Shown: positions 1 through 13,289, counted from the first letter of the stretch. The stretch: DNA of 64,000 nucleotides from Bimastos eiseni (GCA_959347315.1 OY365810.1:3737467-3801466); one strand, 5' to 3'. The notes: generated from the sequence alone by a model not told the origin. Made by a program: numbers and translations.

Positions 1-54
1 AACCCATGCGGGAAGTTTGCTGCAGTGTTGTAAATCGCGACTTCAAGGGATGAA

Positions 55-1130
55 GCCATGAGCCAAATATTGGCGATTACCTGTGGTCACTGTTGTTTGC
101 GTTTGTTTTTACGTGATGATGACCTATGTGAGTGTAATTGAGAAATAGACTGAAAAGAATACTGGATGAATGCTATCAAATGCTGCATGTATATATAAGT
201 GTGCGTATATATGTATGCATATATGTATATATATATATATAGTGGCCTGAATAATCATGGCATGCATAAGACCTGAAATACAGTACGTTCTTAGGTTACA
301 CAAAAGCTATTTTTGGAATAAATACATATACTGCATTCTGTAATTACCAATTTGTTCAAAATCCCAGTCATTATGAATAAAAAAGGCTCTTATCGCTTCT
401 TCCTGATCACGATCGACACGAATTGTTAGATCGTACTTTTGCATGGTACTATGTAATATCAACTACAGAGTTCTGCTGTATGCATATATCGATCATCAAA
501 AGAGTGAACATTTGAGTGGTTTAGTCTGAGAGAGGGAGGAGGGGGAGGGGTAGCGGTGCCATTATTGTTTACATACTGCCACTCTGCAAGAACATAAACA
601 GATGGACCAACTTTGACACCTGTCAATACAAGGTACTTAGGCCTATTGCTTGTACGAGAGAGGGAACATTCTATTTCAAAGAAGGTGACTCTCTTCTCAT
701 ACAGACTCAATGAAACAAACATTATATACATACATATGTATGTATATATACATAGATTCATTGCATTGAATGGCATTACAAGTCATCTATGTACATTATG
801 TCACAATGACTCAGTCTTGCAACTCAGGGTTGTGTGTCCTATTCTCAACGCGCCCCTGAAAACCATATGAAATAAATATACCGGGCGAAAAGGCGCTTAC
901 TATATTGATTGAATGCTAAGACAAAACTGTGAGATAGATATTCACAGGTAGTCTTTCAGCTCAGAGATATAAATATAAACAGTGCGTGTGTGTGCGGACC
1001 AACTCACAGAGAAACAAACGCAAACAACAGTGACCACAGGCAATCGCCAAGGTTGCTCCACGAGCCGAGTGATCTATAATGGTCCATGGGCTGATATCCT
1101 GTATGCGTCCTATTGCACTTTGGCTCATGG
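55..1130. repeat. About 1-kb element with terminal inverted repeats
   Basis: Bases 55-112 match the reverse complement of about 1009-1062, including the core 'gtggtcactgttgtttgcgt'. The outermost stretch ('ccatgagccaa') recurs inverted near 1117-1130 after a short interruption. No transposase is readable inside, so this looks like a non-autonomous DNA transposon or a pair of inverted repeat copies. The interior holds only AT-rich sequence and short ORFs that I do not believe. Confidence 0.5.
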
Positions 1131-1135
1131 CTTTA

Positions 1136-1172
1136 TATATATATATATATAACTGTTATATATATATATATA
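1136..1172. repeat. (AT)n microsatellite
   Basis: Nearly uninterrupted alternating A/T, broken once by 'aactgtt'. Confidence 0.8.
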
Positions 1173-1785
1173 TATTATAAGTAGATGTATGTACAGAGAC
1201 AGACAGAGAACGGTCCAGAGGCATGCAGGCATTTCAATTGAAAGGAATTGACCGGCTGTGGACTTGAACATGGCACTTCTTGACTGTAGCCCCACTCAAT
1301 GAGTTCAGGTTTGATTGACAAGCAGTTTGTCGCAGGTGGGTGGGGTACAGAGCAGTTTGTCGCAAAACTGCCCACCCTAAAATCTTGGCCTTTAAGAGTA
1401 CCTAGATATCTTGTATGGGTGTCCTTTTCTGACTACATGAGTATCTGTTTCTGAGTACTTGAGTGTCGTTTTCTGGGTACTTGAGTGTCTTTTCTGTGTA
1501 AACAATCACTAATACCAGCACACAGAAAGTGTCCGGTGTGATGATCAGTAATGTCTGGCATTGTTGTCTGTTGTCTCTTAGTCGACAGGAGCAACGGTCC
1601 AGGTTGCCAACGACATGTTGCCCAACTCAACGGAGCGCTCCGTTACGGTTTCCGGGACATCAAATGCTGCCATGCTGTGCATACAACGACTCTGTAGCAT
1701 TTTGACTGAGGTGACCTTTGACCTTCTTAATTAATGCAGTTCTTAATTCTTCTATCATTCGGGCCACAGAGGTTATTATCAATGC

Positions 1786-2370
1786 TATTAATATTATTAT
1801 TATTATATTATTACTATTATTATATTATTATTATTATTATTATATTATTATTATATTATTGTCTAAGATGGAAATCCATGGCTATAGGGTGTGCTATCGA
1901 ATAACATCTACAGATGAACTTCTGACCTTTGACCTCATCCTCCAGTTGAGCATTTTTAATTTGGATAACAATAATAGTAGGAATAATAATAAAATTGATA
2001 AGGGTACCATCCTCATTAATAGTAATACTATTAATGAGGTTGGTAGTAATTATAATTACAATAGCAACAATAATATTTGTTAATAATATTTGTTAATATT
2101 GTCAGGAAAAAAAGAATTGGCTGCTGAAAGCAGCCAATAATGGTGGTAATAATAATATTTAAAAAATAGTAATAATAAAAACAATAGTATAATTATGTTA
2201 ATAATATTAACAATATGGATGGTGATAATTATAAGTGTTAATAATGATAGCAATTATGATTGCAATAATTACAGCAATATTAGTAATGACAATAATAATA
2301 GTTGATAATTACAGTGATAATATTAATAACAATATATGATGATAGCAATAATATTAGTAATAATGATAAT
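1786..2370. repeat. ATT/AAT microsatellite and TA-rich tract
   Basis: A (ATT)n block at 1786-1861 is followed by about 500 bases of degenerate AAT/ATT triplets. The ORF at 1718-2083 is a by-product of the repeat. The tract lies just upstream of the first recognisable PCBP exon and is presumably intronic. Confidence 0.7.
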
Positions 2371-2521
2371 GATAACTCTTGATTCTGGTTTAGTAGACAC
2401 TGACACAATGAAAGATTCTACAGTTTTTGGTCCTCATTCTGAATGGTTTAGTGATGAAGCCAGAGCTTCTTGGTTGAATCTCCATGAGAGTCATCTGATG
2501 GTTTAGTTTTTGCTGTTGCAG

Positions 2522-4384
2522 AGTAAGCCATCGACGTCTGTCATTCCGTATCAGCCTCATCTGTCGTCAGCCGCCTTGACCGGAATGTTCAACGGGGGAA
2601 TTGGGGTTCGACCACAGATGGGGGGGATGTCCAACAGAGGGGTACTGTCTTCTTTTGTCATGTGGGGTATTGCTTCATGGTGTATTGTATATCTGTCAAT
2701 TGGTACAGTTTTGTCTGACAGTTTTGTTTTATACAATACAACATTATGCAATACAAAAGAAGACAATTTCATATCAGCTACTATAGCTGATATGAAATTG
2801 TCTTCTTTTGTATTGCATAATGTTGTATTGTATAAGTCAGTTTGTACAGCATCTCTTAGCTTGTATGATACGTCGAGTACTTTGCTCCGTGATGCATAGC
2901 ATGTAGGTTTGAGCCTTGGATGTCTACAGTTTATGATTGCTGTACCTGTGGTGTGATTTGTGATTATAATATGGCAATGGTTAAAATGATGCATGTGTTA
3001 TTATTTAGATGTCCAAAGGTCCTTCACAGCAGGGAATCATGGGCGATGTACCGCCTCTGTTTTCGTCGGCTACTAATCCCTTTTCTGGAAACTATCCAGG
3101 TCTGTGTCTTGCTAAATATGTTTAAGCTTCATATTCAGGGCTGTAAAGAAACTGTTTCTTGACTGTAATGGTCAGAAGAAGGAGAGCAGTTCATTGAGCT
3201 AACCCTGATGCTGTCATGGGTATAAAGGATGTGTTCCTTCATTCTCTTAGGCTTGGCATATAAGGGTGTGTGGCCATCTCGTCTTCCCACTGAGTGTGCG
3301 GTCAATTTACTCATAGCTGTGTTGGCTAGAGGGTGAAAAAGAAATGTCGAATAAAATGTCTGTTCTGGTGAGGATTTGAACTCCCAACCTCCTCTTGGGT
3401 GACAGCGATCACCCTCACTACACTTTCGATTACCCAATAATGGTGAACCATATTTTCATATCTTAATATGTCACTGTGACATAATTTGTGAACAAACCTG
3501 TGAAGCCGTGAATGAACTGTTTAATAATATCGATGATAATGATTTCGTCTGTTGTCTTACGTTGTCACGCAGCAATGTTAGGTGGTTACACAAGCAGTCG
3601 ATCACAGACACAGGAGATCATTGTACCAAACGAAATTGTTGGGACTATCATCGGAAAGCAGGGAAGCACAATCACCGAGATCAGGTGAGAACGTTCAATT
3701 GCTGTATCTCGGAAACAGACGATGTAATAATAATAATTTGTAACTGGTTCAAAAACTTCTATGGAGCCTCTGTGATAATGCTGTTTTGTCACGGCTGGGG
3801 GCTATGGATGCTTATTGGTCAGAGCGCTCGCCTAATATGGGTTCAAGTTTCCTCCTCTGAGACAGTTGCAATGTAGTAGTGTTGATCAAGTTTTTTACTC
3901 CAGTTGCTCAGCACATCAAGTGGTAGTTGGCAATTACTAAATTCTTTCTAATAATGATAATAATGGACCAAACTCGCACACCAAACCTTCGTGAGCTACA
4001 AAGTTTCTCGATTAAATCAAGCCGGTTGACACATTAACCTATGCTAAAATCCCCGTAACGTAATTATTGCTTCCTGAACACTCGTCTAACTAATTGATAT
4101 TCAATATCCTGAGGGATCTTGTATACCTTGGGTAAAAAATATATGTTTTTTGATTCGCTTTTCGATAAATATATAGAAGTGCGTGTTAAAGATTAGACAT
4201 GATAAAAATATGAATATCTGTTTGAAGGCAACATTCACAAGCAATGATCAAGATCGCCGACGCAGAGGAGGGATCTAAGGATCGGAAAGTGATCATAACC
4301 GGGTCACCAGCAAGCATCAGTGCCGCAACGTATCTCATCAACACAATTCGTGCAAAGTACGAATCATCTCCAACGAGGGTCTGA
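2522..4384 (+). CDS. PCBP: Poly(rC)-binding protein (PCBP/hnRNP-E), 3' part with KH3 domain
   Basis: Four phase-consistent exons: 2522-2641, 3009-3099, 3573-3684 and 4228-4384, ending in TGA. Joints are phase 0, 1 and 2 in turn, all with AG acceptors and GT donors. The first two exons encode the Ser/Gly/Met/Pro-rich linker that precedes the last KH domain in PCBPs. The third opens the KH domain with an IIVPNEIVGTIIGKQGSTI segment whose GKQG is the nucleic-acid-binding GxxG loop. The last exon completes it through a DRKVIITGSPASIS strand and a C-terminal helix. Family knowledge: PCBPs bind C-rich RNA or ssDNA and control mRNA stability, translation and splicing. KH1, KH2 and the start codon must lie upstream of the window. 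Vertebrate PCBP3/4 or insect mub-like orthology cannot be separated from this fragment. Confidence 0.92.
2729..2835. repeat. Perfect 52-bp inverted repeat (foldback) in PCBP intron
   Basis: Arms 2729-2780 and 2784-2835 are exact reverse complements around a 3-base loop (cta). The element lies in the intron between the exons ending at 2641 and starting at 3009. It explains the mirror-image ORFs on both strands here. Likely a foldback or MITE remnant, or the source of a long hairpin RNA. Confidence 0.95.
3364..3434 (-). repeat. tRNA-like SINE fragment
   Basis: On the minus strand a box B-like 'gagttcaaatcc' follows a degenerate tRNA body. It lies inside a PCBP intron and is too decayed to be a working tRNA gene. 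Confidence 0.4.
3800..3860 (+). repeat. tRNA-like SINE fragment
   Basis: A box A-like 'ttggtcagagcgctcgcc' is followed by a box B-like 'gggttcaagtttcctc' in a PCBP intron. No intact cloverleaf is visible. Confidence 0.35.
3963..4064 (+). repeat. Left arm of inverted repeat flanking the terminal PCBP exon
   Basis: This intronic arm matches the reverse complement of about 4664-4778 at roughly 80% by eye. It includes the shared blocks 'gctaaaatccccgtaac' and 'caccaaacctt'. The right arm lies in the 3' UTR. Confidence 0.8.
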
Positions 4385-5160
4385 CGCACGTCGGATGAAA
4401 GGCGGTCCGATTCGGCCGAATATCTCGGCCCGTCACGTTCCGTTTCATTTGCTCTCGAGCAAAATCCGAAGATGGGTAACCGGGAGCGTAACTGAGACGA
4501 GCAGCGAGTTGTTACTAAAATCTGTTGGGTTATATTCTGTTTTCTTTTAGTTGCTACTTAAAGTGTGCGTGTCTTTTTTCTAATTCGGGCCGATCTCTCC
4601 TGGCAGCATCACACGGTGCTATCGTTACCGAGAGTTGGACGAAGGTTCCAGAAGGCGATATTTATGTTACGGGGATTTTAGCGTAGGTTAATATGTCGAA
4701 CGAGAGAAGTCTCTGCCGACGGTCTGCTTTCATCGAAAAACTTTGCGACTCAGGAAGGTTTGGTGCACGAGTTTGTTGTCGCTTTTGTCTGTATTTTAGG
4801 GGATAAAATTTGGGGGTTTATGATCGATTTGTCTGTGTGCTTTGGGAAGAAAATGTTTTGAGGATTGATACTAAATTTTTCTGGGTTGATGTGTGTGTGT
4901 TTGCTGTAGAGGAGACAATTTTAGAGGGTTGATGATAGATTTGTCTGTGTGCTTTAGGTGGGTAAAGTTTTTGGGAGTATGTGATATTGAAGGCCAGTAA
5001 TTATTGGCTGCATTTGCATCTGAGAAGCATATATGCATTGCACTGTATGGGACAATAATATAGGATACGAAAAACCGTTAATTACTTAGGAAATAAATCA
5101 TACAACCGAGCGCAACGAAATATGCATTGATTAATAAAGCTGTTTGTAGACATGATTTAG
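4385..5160 (+). other. Probable PCBP 3' untranslated region
   Basis: Non-coding sequence follows the KH3 stop. The nearest canonical polyadenylation hexamers are AATAAA near 5091 and at 5133-5138, so a 3' UTR of about 0.7 kb is plausible. The end is inferred; later hexamers exist and a longer UTR is possible. Confidence 0.45.
4664..4778 (-). repeat. Right arm of inverted repeat flanking the terminal PCBP exon
   Basis: Inverted partner of 3963-4064, with one indel of about 15 bases between the arms. Together they could pair around the final KH3 exon in the pre-mRNA. Confidence 0.8.
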
Positions 5161-8100
5161 CCGTGGGCAGCATAAAAGTCTGGAGAAATTCCAGTTGTGG
5201 TCTTTGGGATTTTTTGAAATCTGCTCTGCCCTTGTAAATGCTATTTATTGGGAGTTTGTGACAGGATGTTGATTGCTATGCTTAGTGTTTGCTATATGTT
5301 AAGGCGCTTCACACTGGTATAGTATAATTGACACATTGCTCTGTGCTTGAACCGTAATCCTTGTGATCGTCAGTTTAATCTTGTTTACCCGGAGATCATG
5401 TTACACAGTGTGGTGCTAACGTGGACCACTTAGCGTGGCGTAACGTTAAATCTCGTTGATTTCAATGTTGGCTTTGCTTGACCATTATTCATGCAGAAAT
5501 ATTACTGAACTTGACTACAGTGGAATCAAATTCACATTGCAATATGTGATGTGCATGTGTAAAGGAAGTGTTAATCATTTGACATTTCATTCTCATTGCG
5601 TAGCGTTAAAGATTTTATACACATTGACGTGACAAATCATGAGCATGTTATGATCGTCATTAATCAAGAAGTGTTAATCAATTAGCGTCAGATTTAGCGC
5701 GACTTTTGTGCACTTCATGAATGCCCTGTACAGCACACAATCGTAATATTGTGCATAAGGTGCAGACTGCAGTGGCGCTATATAAGTTATGTTGTTACAA
5801 GGTCTGGTAGGGGATTTGCTAGTATTGTATTGTAGAATTGTTAATATTAATCATTAATGCTGATTAATATTGCTGAATATTATTTTTGCTGGTAGTGTTG
5901 GTACTGTTCGATGCTATTGTGGTTGAACAGGCGGCCAAAGAGTTTGTTTATTGTGTACTTAATTTTACTTTTAAGCGTTGCTAAATATTAATGAATTTGT
6001 AATTTATTAAGTTGTTCTGAATTTGGAAATTTGAAGACTGATATTCGCAATGTTTACCAAGTTGTTATTGCCGTATTTGCTGGTGTTATTCTTTTCGATG
6101 TATCATCAACGAAATATGTTAATCTCTGAATTTTTTTATTATTACTGTCATTAAGAATGGCTTGCTATAATGCATTTAAAAATTTATCATTGTATGAACT
6201 CAATACAAAATTGCGTTTCAAATATTCATATCGTTTTATCAATTGTTTTCATTCTGTAATGAAGAGAGTGTTAATTCTCCTAAAATTAATTGCCTATTTT
6301 CCTTATTTGTAACTTGTTTATTCTTAATTCATGTAATCTTATTATTTATCGTTAATTGGGTTATTTCGACGTGTAAAGCCATTTGAATTATTCTGTGGCT
6401 ATCAATACACTTCATCGTTTGATATTGTTGTTATTAATATTAACATTATCCTTCTTGTTTTTAGAATTTCCTTTAAAACTTAACCATGCCTAATCAGTGT
6501 GTACTTTTCATAACAATTTTCTAGTTGTTCTATTATTTCATCATTCTTTTATTCAAGTTTCTGCTTTGATTTCCTGCGAGGATTGAGTGTATCTTCTATG
6601 CTCATTAGCTGGCTGTTTACGCAACTGCGTTTTGCCTTACGATGTTTTCGTCTCAGCTCTATAATTTGTAGCTTGAGCGTGATTATGTCCTGTTCAATTA
6701 TGATTTGATTACTTTGATGGGAAAAGAGGGTATAGAGATACTGTTGGAAAGGGCGATTAATCAATCTGTAAATTTTTGTTTATTAAAATAATTATGCTTT
6801 TGATGTTTAGAAAAATAGAATAGAGTAAGTCAGTGGTTCTTAAGCTTCTTCTATGTTGGCATCCTGTGAAATTTCGAAAATCCATCCTAGCTCTGGTGCT
6901 GAAAACAAAGAAAACCTGTGGTTTTCTGGATCAAACTATCCTCAGCAACTATTAAATAAATTAACAAGTTACTTGTACTATGATTAATTAACTTATTGAC
7001 ACCAATATTTGAAGGTATAGGAATAAATCAAATCATGTATGAATGTGAGTTTTGTTTTTCCTCCTCAATTATATATGAAATAGGGGATTTCTTTTTGGAA
7101 CGATCAAGACACATGTCTTGCTGAGCATAGAGGTGGTATGTAAGTTTGGTTTTGACATGAAAAAGAGTGGAAAAATCCTGCTTCACGATAACTTTCTGCA
7201 AACTGCATGGGTATCATACTATTTGCGATATATGTGGAAGACATATTTACTCCTGCATTGATTCTACCCATTTGGCATCAGATAATATTGATGCAACAGA
7301 GAAGGTTTTGGTCTCTTCAAGATACAACCTTCTCATTAAGTTGAAATTGTGGTTAGGACGTATTTTGTTCATCAGCACAGTTCGAAAACCCCTTGGCAAC
7401 AGTGTCCAGTTATGATGCACCAGCTAACAGATATGTGTCGCCTGCATATTTGAGTCGAGGTAATATTTGATGCTTTAAGTGATCATGCACCAGGTTTTGT
7501 TTAAAATTTGTGCATCAGGTTTTAAGTATTAATGTAGGAGCTTTGCTGTAGTCAGATGATCTTTCTGAAATTGTTTGTCTTCATTCTACAATAGATTTTG
7601 TCATTCTAAAATTGAGTTTCTCAATTTCACATCTTTTTGCTCTTTTTCAAATGGGTTTTCTGAAATGTTTTCACTACTGGTTTGATTGAAATAAATTGCT
7701 GTTTCAGAATCACTTCTTTACTTGGCTTTTGCATGAATATCTCACACCCTGTTTTATGTTCATCTGTCCTCCTTATTTAGATTTATTTAGCTTTCTTACA
7801 TTACGCTGGTATGTGCTTCAAATAAAAGTTGAAGAAATTAGTTAATGCAGGAGCTGTTGTCTAATTGAAATACTGGTATTAATTCTTTATCTGTTCTTGA
7901 CCTGATTTATGGCATGAGTTGTGTTTGCCTTTGGTTGATGCATTGTTCTTTGGACACTGTCTTGATTACTACATTATTTATTAATTTATGAGAAGTTCTT
8001 AATTAATTAGTAGAAATGAGTAATACACGAGTTGCTAGTAATTGATTAGTAGAAGTCTTTAGTTAATGAGTGGCTTCTATTATGTGGATGTCGATTGTAC

Positions 8101-11020
8101 AGGGCATCGACCGATAACGTTGGCTACTCAAGCCACTGTCAGGTCGACTTTGTCCATAGTAAGCAGAGACCGGTAAGGGATTGCAATTGTATGCACCTCT
8201 GAACTGAACTGATTTTGGTTTCATTTATTTATAATCTAACCCAATTCTTGTAGTCTCTCAGACTACAGTAGTTACTCTGTCCCATCCACAAGTAGACTTC
8301 AATTTTGAATCTCTCTCTCTCTTTGTAGCTCCAGTTTACTTCATTCATTCAAAAGGCGGCTCAAAACTCACAATTCTTTCTTGGCTTCCCAGTATTTGGA
8401 AACATGATTGCATTTTCTCCTGGCGATTGACTATCCATGCCTCAGATTCACATTTGGTGTGACTTTTGGCACATTAAAAATCAAGTGAATAAAATAAATT
8501 AATCTATGCTTATTTGGTTGGACTCAGTAGCCAATTTGTTAGAGTAATGCAGTCTGGGTTCAAGCCTCCTATGTAGAGACCTTTGCTCATGATTGCGCAG
8601 TGCCATACCATCTATTGATGCTTGGCTATTATACAGTATTGCTTTGGAAATGTGTAATAGTATAAATCATTCATTTGGTATAGCCACCTGTGAGATGAAT
8701 ATTTTGTTGAACTTTGGGCTATAACTTTAAAATTTCAATACATTGGTGTCAAAGAAGGCTATTTGGGTATATTTCTTGATATTTTGGTTATAATTGGGGC
8801 AATCAGTTTTTTTTTCTATTTTGCGCTGAATTGAGCAACTAATGGCATTTGTTAAGGATATACGATGTAACTGATGATATGTTGTTGAATTGGGCCGGAG
8901 GGGGTTTTGTAGATAAGAAGTGGCATTTAGGTAGATCTAGGCTTTTGAACTCAAGAGTTTCTACCATAAAGTTGTTTGGTTTGAATCTCGTGTCTTATTT
9001 TCGTTCTGTATTTATCGAGGCTTCGGGTTTTGTGATTGATGCAACTTAATTCCATTCATTGACTTTCAATGCTGATGCAGTATCTGTTTGGGACAAGCTG
9101 AGTGGGTCCTTTTAACGATTGGTTTGTCTGGCCAGATTTACTACGACGAGGATTCGTTAAAATTAAGGTGATGGGGACATGCCAAACACGACATGAGTAT
9201 TAGCCAACAATACCGTGCACAGAAGGGACAATGTTGAAAGAGTCCATGTTTAACTACCCTGCAGTTATTGCGTGGAGTGTTAACCAATACAGCAGGATTG
9301 ATTAATTGCTTTGTGGAACATAGCATCTCTTGTGTATACACATGCAATTGCTGATGTTCTTGAAGTGGGGCTGTATAAATTATCAATTTATAACTGTTAT
9401 ATATATGGCATCACTTGAACTTTCCTTCTTATGCTATATATAAATAGTTGATGCTCCAAGAAAGGTTGCCGTGGAGACCTTATAATGGTCATCGTAGTTG
9501 TCGTATTTATCTTTGAAAATTTGCATCTTAATTTACAAAGCTTTCAATATGGAATGAAGGGATATGAAATTTCATAAATTCTATTTTTACATGATTTTAG
9601 AATAAAACGCTAACCGTAGTTAAAGCTATAGTTGCAGAACGTTTAAAGGTGGACTATTGTCAGCTTGTGTCTTGTTTAAATTTTTAAGTTTAAAAATACT
9701 TTGTGTGGGCTTCTTAATACTTTACTAACTGAGGTTCACAAGAGATTTTTGTGTGTGAGAAATACAAGTACTAATTTAGAAATATAAAGTGATTTTTAAT
9801 AGAAATTTGGTATTTTGTTGACATTTGTTTTATGTTCTTTTACCGAATTTGTACTTTTTCTTTAGGGTTGTTGATATTTTCAATCTAGTTTTGTTTTCTC
9901 TGGCTGGGTTTTTAAAAACTTTGGAATTTAGATGAAACTTTAACTTTTGTAATCATGACTAGAAATCTTCTCAAATGATTCATTCCTCTATGCAATCATC
10001 TTGGCAATTGAATGTTGACATTTGAGATACTGTTACATCCCTTTTTATTGATGGCAGTAATAATGATAAAAAAAATGGTGAGAAAATTTGAAAGAATTCT
10101 TATTTGGATTTCTATGATACAATTTAAACAATTCACCATAATATTTATAATAGCAATGACAGTGATTAAATCTATATTAATATCAGTCAGTTTTCCAGAT
10201 TAATTGTGTGATATCTGTGAATTTCAAGGTTATAAAATATTCTGCAGGATCTTGATGAATTTTAGCCTTTCCTGCCAGAAATATGTTTTATTCACAAAAA
10301 AGTCTAGAAAGTTCTTATGGATCATATATACTGTGAAGAAAAATTATAATTAACTCCCTGCTACTTTCCAACAAATTAATTATAGACAAATAAGTTGTCA
10401 ATGACTAATAATAATGATAAGTCATAAATTGTATACTTTTAATGCAAATATTAATTATGAAGTTGGATTTTTAAAGAAGTTCAATCATTTTGCTAAATAT
10501 CTGGGAAAATTATTTCAGATTGACACAAAACAGCTTATAAAGATAAATATAACCTTTGCAGAAGAAAACCCAGTCATTGAAACATTAGTCCAAACAACTT
10601 GCAAGTGGAATTTTTCTGTTTGAGTTTGTTGTATTTTGTTAGCAAGGAGGTACTACGTGTGACTAGCATTTGTAACTTTGCATACTAAGAGTTTCTCATT
10701 TTAGTTTTGGTTTTGGGAATTTAGACAATAAACACTGTGAGGTAGAACAGTGGAATCTGTAGAGAAATCACAGTGTACATTTTAATCCTGACGAATTCTA
10801 GAACATGTATTATAGTTTTAGATGTAGAATGACTTTTTGCACGGCTTATTTTTGACGCAATGTCAAGAACGTATTCCGTAACGGCAAATAGTTTGAACGT
10901 CCACATTGTGTTGTTGATCGCGTCACGTCGAAATCAGATGGTTCGCCGACAAATGGTTTACGACAAAAATATGGTTCATGGGCAAAGAAGGGGTTCACAA
11001 CCAGTAAGTTATTATTTGCT
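5161..11020. other. AT-rich interval without a supportable gene
   Basis: No ORF longer than about 80 codons is convincing, and no domain or coherent splice chain is visible. The stretch is AT-rich with many homopolymer runs. One degenerate tRNA-like SINE lies near 8513-8570 (box B-like 'gggttcaagcctcct'). Confidence 0.5.
8513..8572 (+). repeat. Degenerate tRNA-derived SINE
   Basis: An 'actcagtagccaatttgtta' box A-like segment is followed about 30 bases later by 'gggttcaagcctcct', a near box B. It is a remnant. Confidence 0.35.
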
Positions 11021-11079
11021 CACTGTATTTGGTAAGATAGAAGTTGGGTTTGTGATAATAGTGTACTGTAATGTAAATC

Positions 11080-11145
11080 TTCTAAAATTTCTCAGCGCCC
11101 ACAAAAGCCACGTCAGGGAGACCAGCTTATTCACCGGCGCTAATA
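11080..11145 (+). repeat. Dispersed repeat, copy 1 (inverted copy near 25.0 kb)
   Basis: The segment containing 'aaaagccacgtcagg' and 'gaccagcttattcaccggcg' recurs in reverse complement at about 24998-25075. Family unknown. Confidence 0.7.
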
Positions 11146-12002
11146 ATGCGTCCTTAGGCTTAAATAGAAGTTTGATTAGAAATTCTTCCTTACTAGATGG
11201 TAAATTATATAAATGAAAACGATACTTAAATAAAAACTGGATTATTGAAAAGAATTCTTGCTTAAAAAGAAGTTTTATTGATTAAGAAATGAAGCTGAAA
11301 TAGATATTGGAATAGCAAGATATCTTATCATCAATAAAACTTTTATTTTATAGTATGCAATGAGCGAATTATAACTGTACTGGACCCTTTGTTCCTCAAC
11401 CATTTGTCGTGGAACCGTCGTTGATACGTCTCTGACAGATGCAGAGGAAATTAAGCACAGTTCTCCTTGAGTTTTCTTGGTTAGCCAAACGTCTGTATAA
11501 TCCTACGCCATATAGTGCCACAAGTTTGTTGAAGTAAAGTGTTACCAGAGTAAGGGTTATATTATGTAGGCGTCTTCCCGTCTTTAGTTTGATTGTTCAG
11601 GCAATAGGCCTAGTAAGATTTTACCATTAAAAACTTCGTATTAAAGCAACTATGGACAAAATGCGCCAACTTAGCATAGACTGCTTAGCCTATTCCCTCG
11701 TAAATTCGACAAGGCCATGAACATGATTTTCATTTTTATAGACGTTTTAAATATTTATAAAGATGAGCAAAATGTCCAAACTCGTTGACGAACCATTTTT
11801 TAACAGATATATCAAGTCTGCTGTCTCTGCCTCATTGATGTTATTTTCTGCAGCAATTGACACCATGGATGAAAGGTCATTTGGCATGAGGGTTACTTTT
11901 TAGTACGTACAAACATGCATCTGATTCGATCCTTTCTCTCTTCTCAGTTTATACAACGGAACCTTCCACCAATCATGCCCTCTCAGAAAAGCGAAGGAGA
12001 TG

Positions 12003-12126
12003 GGGGCAGTGGTCAATTTCAGCCGGAACGAACCGGAACGCCGTTCCGCCGCCTCCTGAAGTGCCGGAACGGCGTTCCGGCACTTCAGACAGTAAATTAG
12101 GCGGAACGCCGTTCCGGGGAATTCCA
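12003..12126. repeat. GC-rich palindromic cluster of GGAACGCCGTTCC motifs
   Basis: Three GGAACG(G)CGTTCC-type palindromes occur within about 125 bases. The middle one sits in a 15-bp-arm hairpin at about 12057-12089 (arm 'ctgaagtgccggaac', loop 'ggc'). The island is GC-rich amid AT-rich DNA. It is probably the end or core of a small transposon; the overlapping ORFs are artefacts of the repeats. Confidence 0.7.
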
Positions 12127-13289
12127 CCACGTGTATACTTCTTGCTCCGAAATTTTGACTGCATTTGCACATACAAAATGTGGCCATGTTAAAGTAAGTA
12201 TGAAACAATTGTGGGATGTATTCAGTGGCCCCGGCTGTTATAGATAAATTTTTCATCATCAATATTTCGCAAACAATTTTTAGCTATAAATTTTCGCCAG
12301 TACACTTGTTACTTCGTCATTTTTTTCGCCATTTCATCATCCTACTTGCATTTAAGATTGATGATTTTCATCAATCCATGGCAGCTTCGACTAAAGCTGG
12401 ATTTTTCGCCTCATCCTCCTTCCATTCAAACGTAATTCTTTATCTGTAATCTGTCGTCTATTTCCGTCTGGTGATTTTCATCAATCCAGCTTCTAGTTAA
12501 GAAGATCTGTTTCAATCGAACGCGCTTCCATTTAAACCTGATTATTTTAAAAATAAAATAAATAATCCGTCCAGCTTCTAACCAACCGGGATCGTTTATA
12601 GGTGAATGTGCTCTTGTTTGACATTATTCTTTAAAAATATTACTGAACATAAAATAATAAATTAAGTATATTACTTCAAATTACGTACAATTTTGTAGGT
12701 GCTATTTTGGTTACATTAAACGTAGGCCGACATTGGTCAACATAAACACAACTGAAATTAACAAGCACAACTTTCTGAACTGAATATAATAGGCAACATT
12801 CTTAAAAGGTAGCGGTAGCCTATGCCTTAAATAATAGCATATAGTCTACTTGTGTTTGTACGTAATAAAATGATAACCAATATTGTACTACCCTGTGAAT
12901 TTGGAAGAAATTCTATTATAACTACTGTAAGCGCAGCCTTTTAAACAGACCCACGCGCGCACCGCCCAATCAACCTATCAGCAGACCCACACGCCTCGTT
13001 TGACTCTTGCCTCGTCTTGAGTGTTATTCATGCCGTTTCGCCTCGTACTGGCCACGAGCCAGTCTGTTTGGTCTTTTCAATAATCATTGTAGGCATCGTT
13101 TGGTTTTCTCTGCGTTGATCAATCGGTAAAATTTTCTTGCGTTTTTTAAAAGTTTATTTCATGTAGCTCTGGGGAGGTCACCACTGTCGGGAAATCAGAG
13201 ATCATTCACCATCTCTTAATTTCATTTGATTCCTGCCTCAGACTGAGGAACATTACTGTTTCTGGCACATTGACATTAGGCCCTAATAC

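Noticed and set aside
2557..2994. Mirror-image ORFs on both strands
   Set aside because: Caused by the perfect 52-bp foldback; the real coding part is only the short PCBP exon at 2522-2641.
11900..12262. 120-residue minus-strand ORF
   Set aside because: Runs through the palindromic GGAACG cluster in several overlapping frames; no domain recognised.
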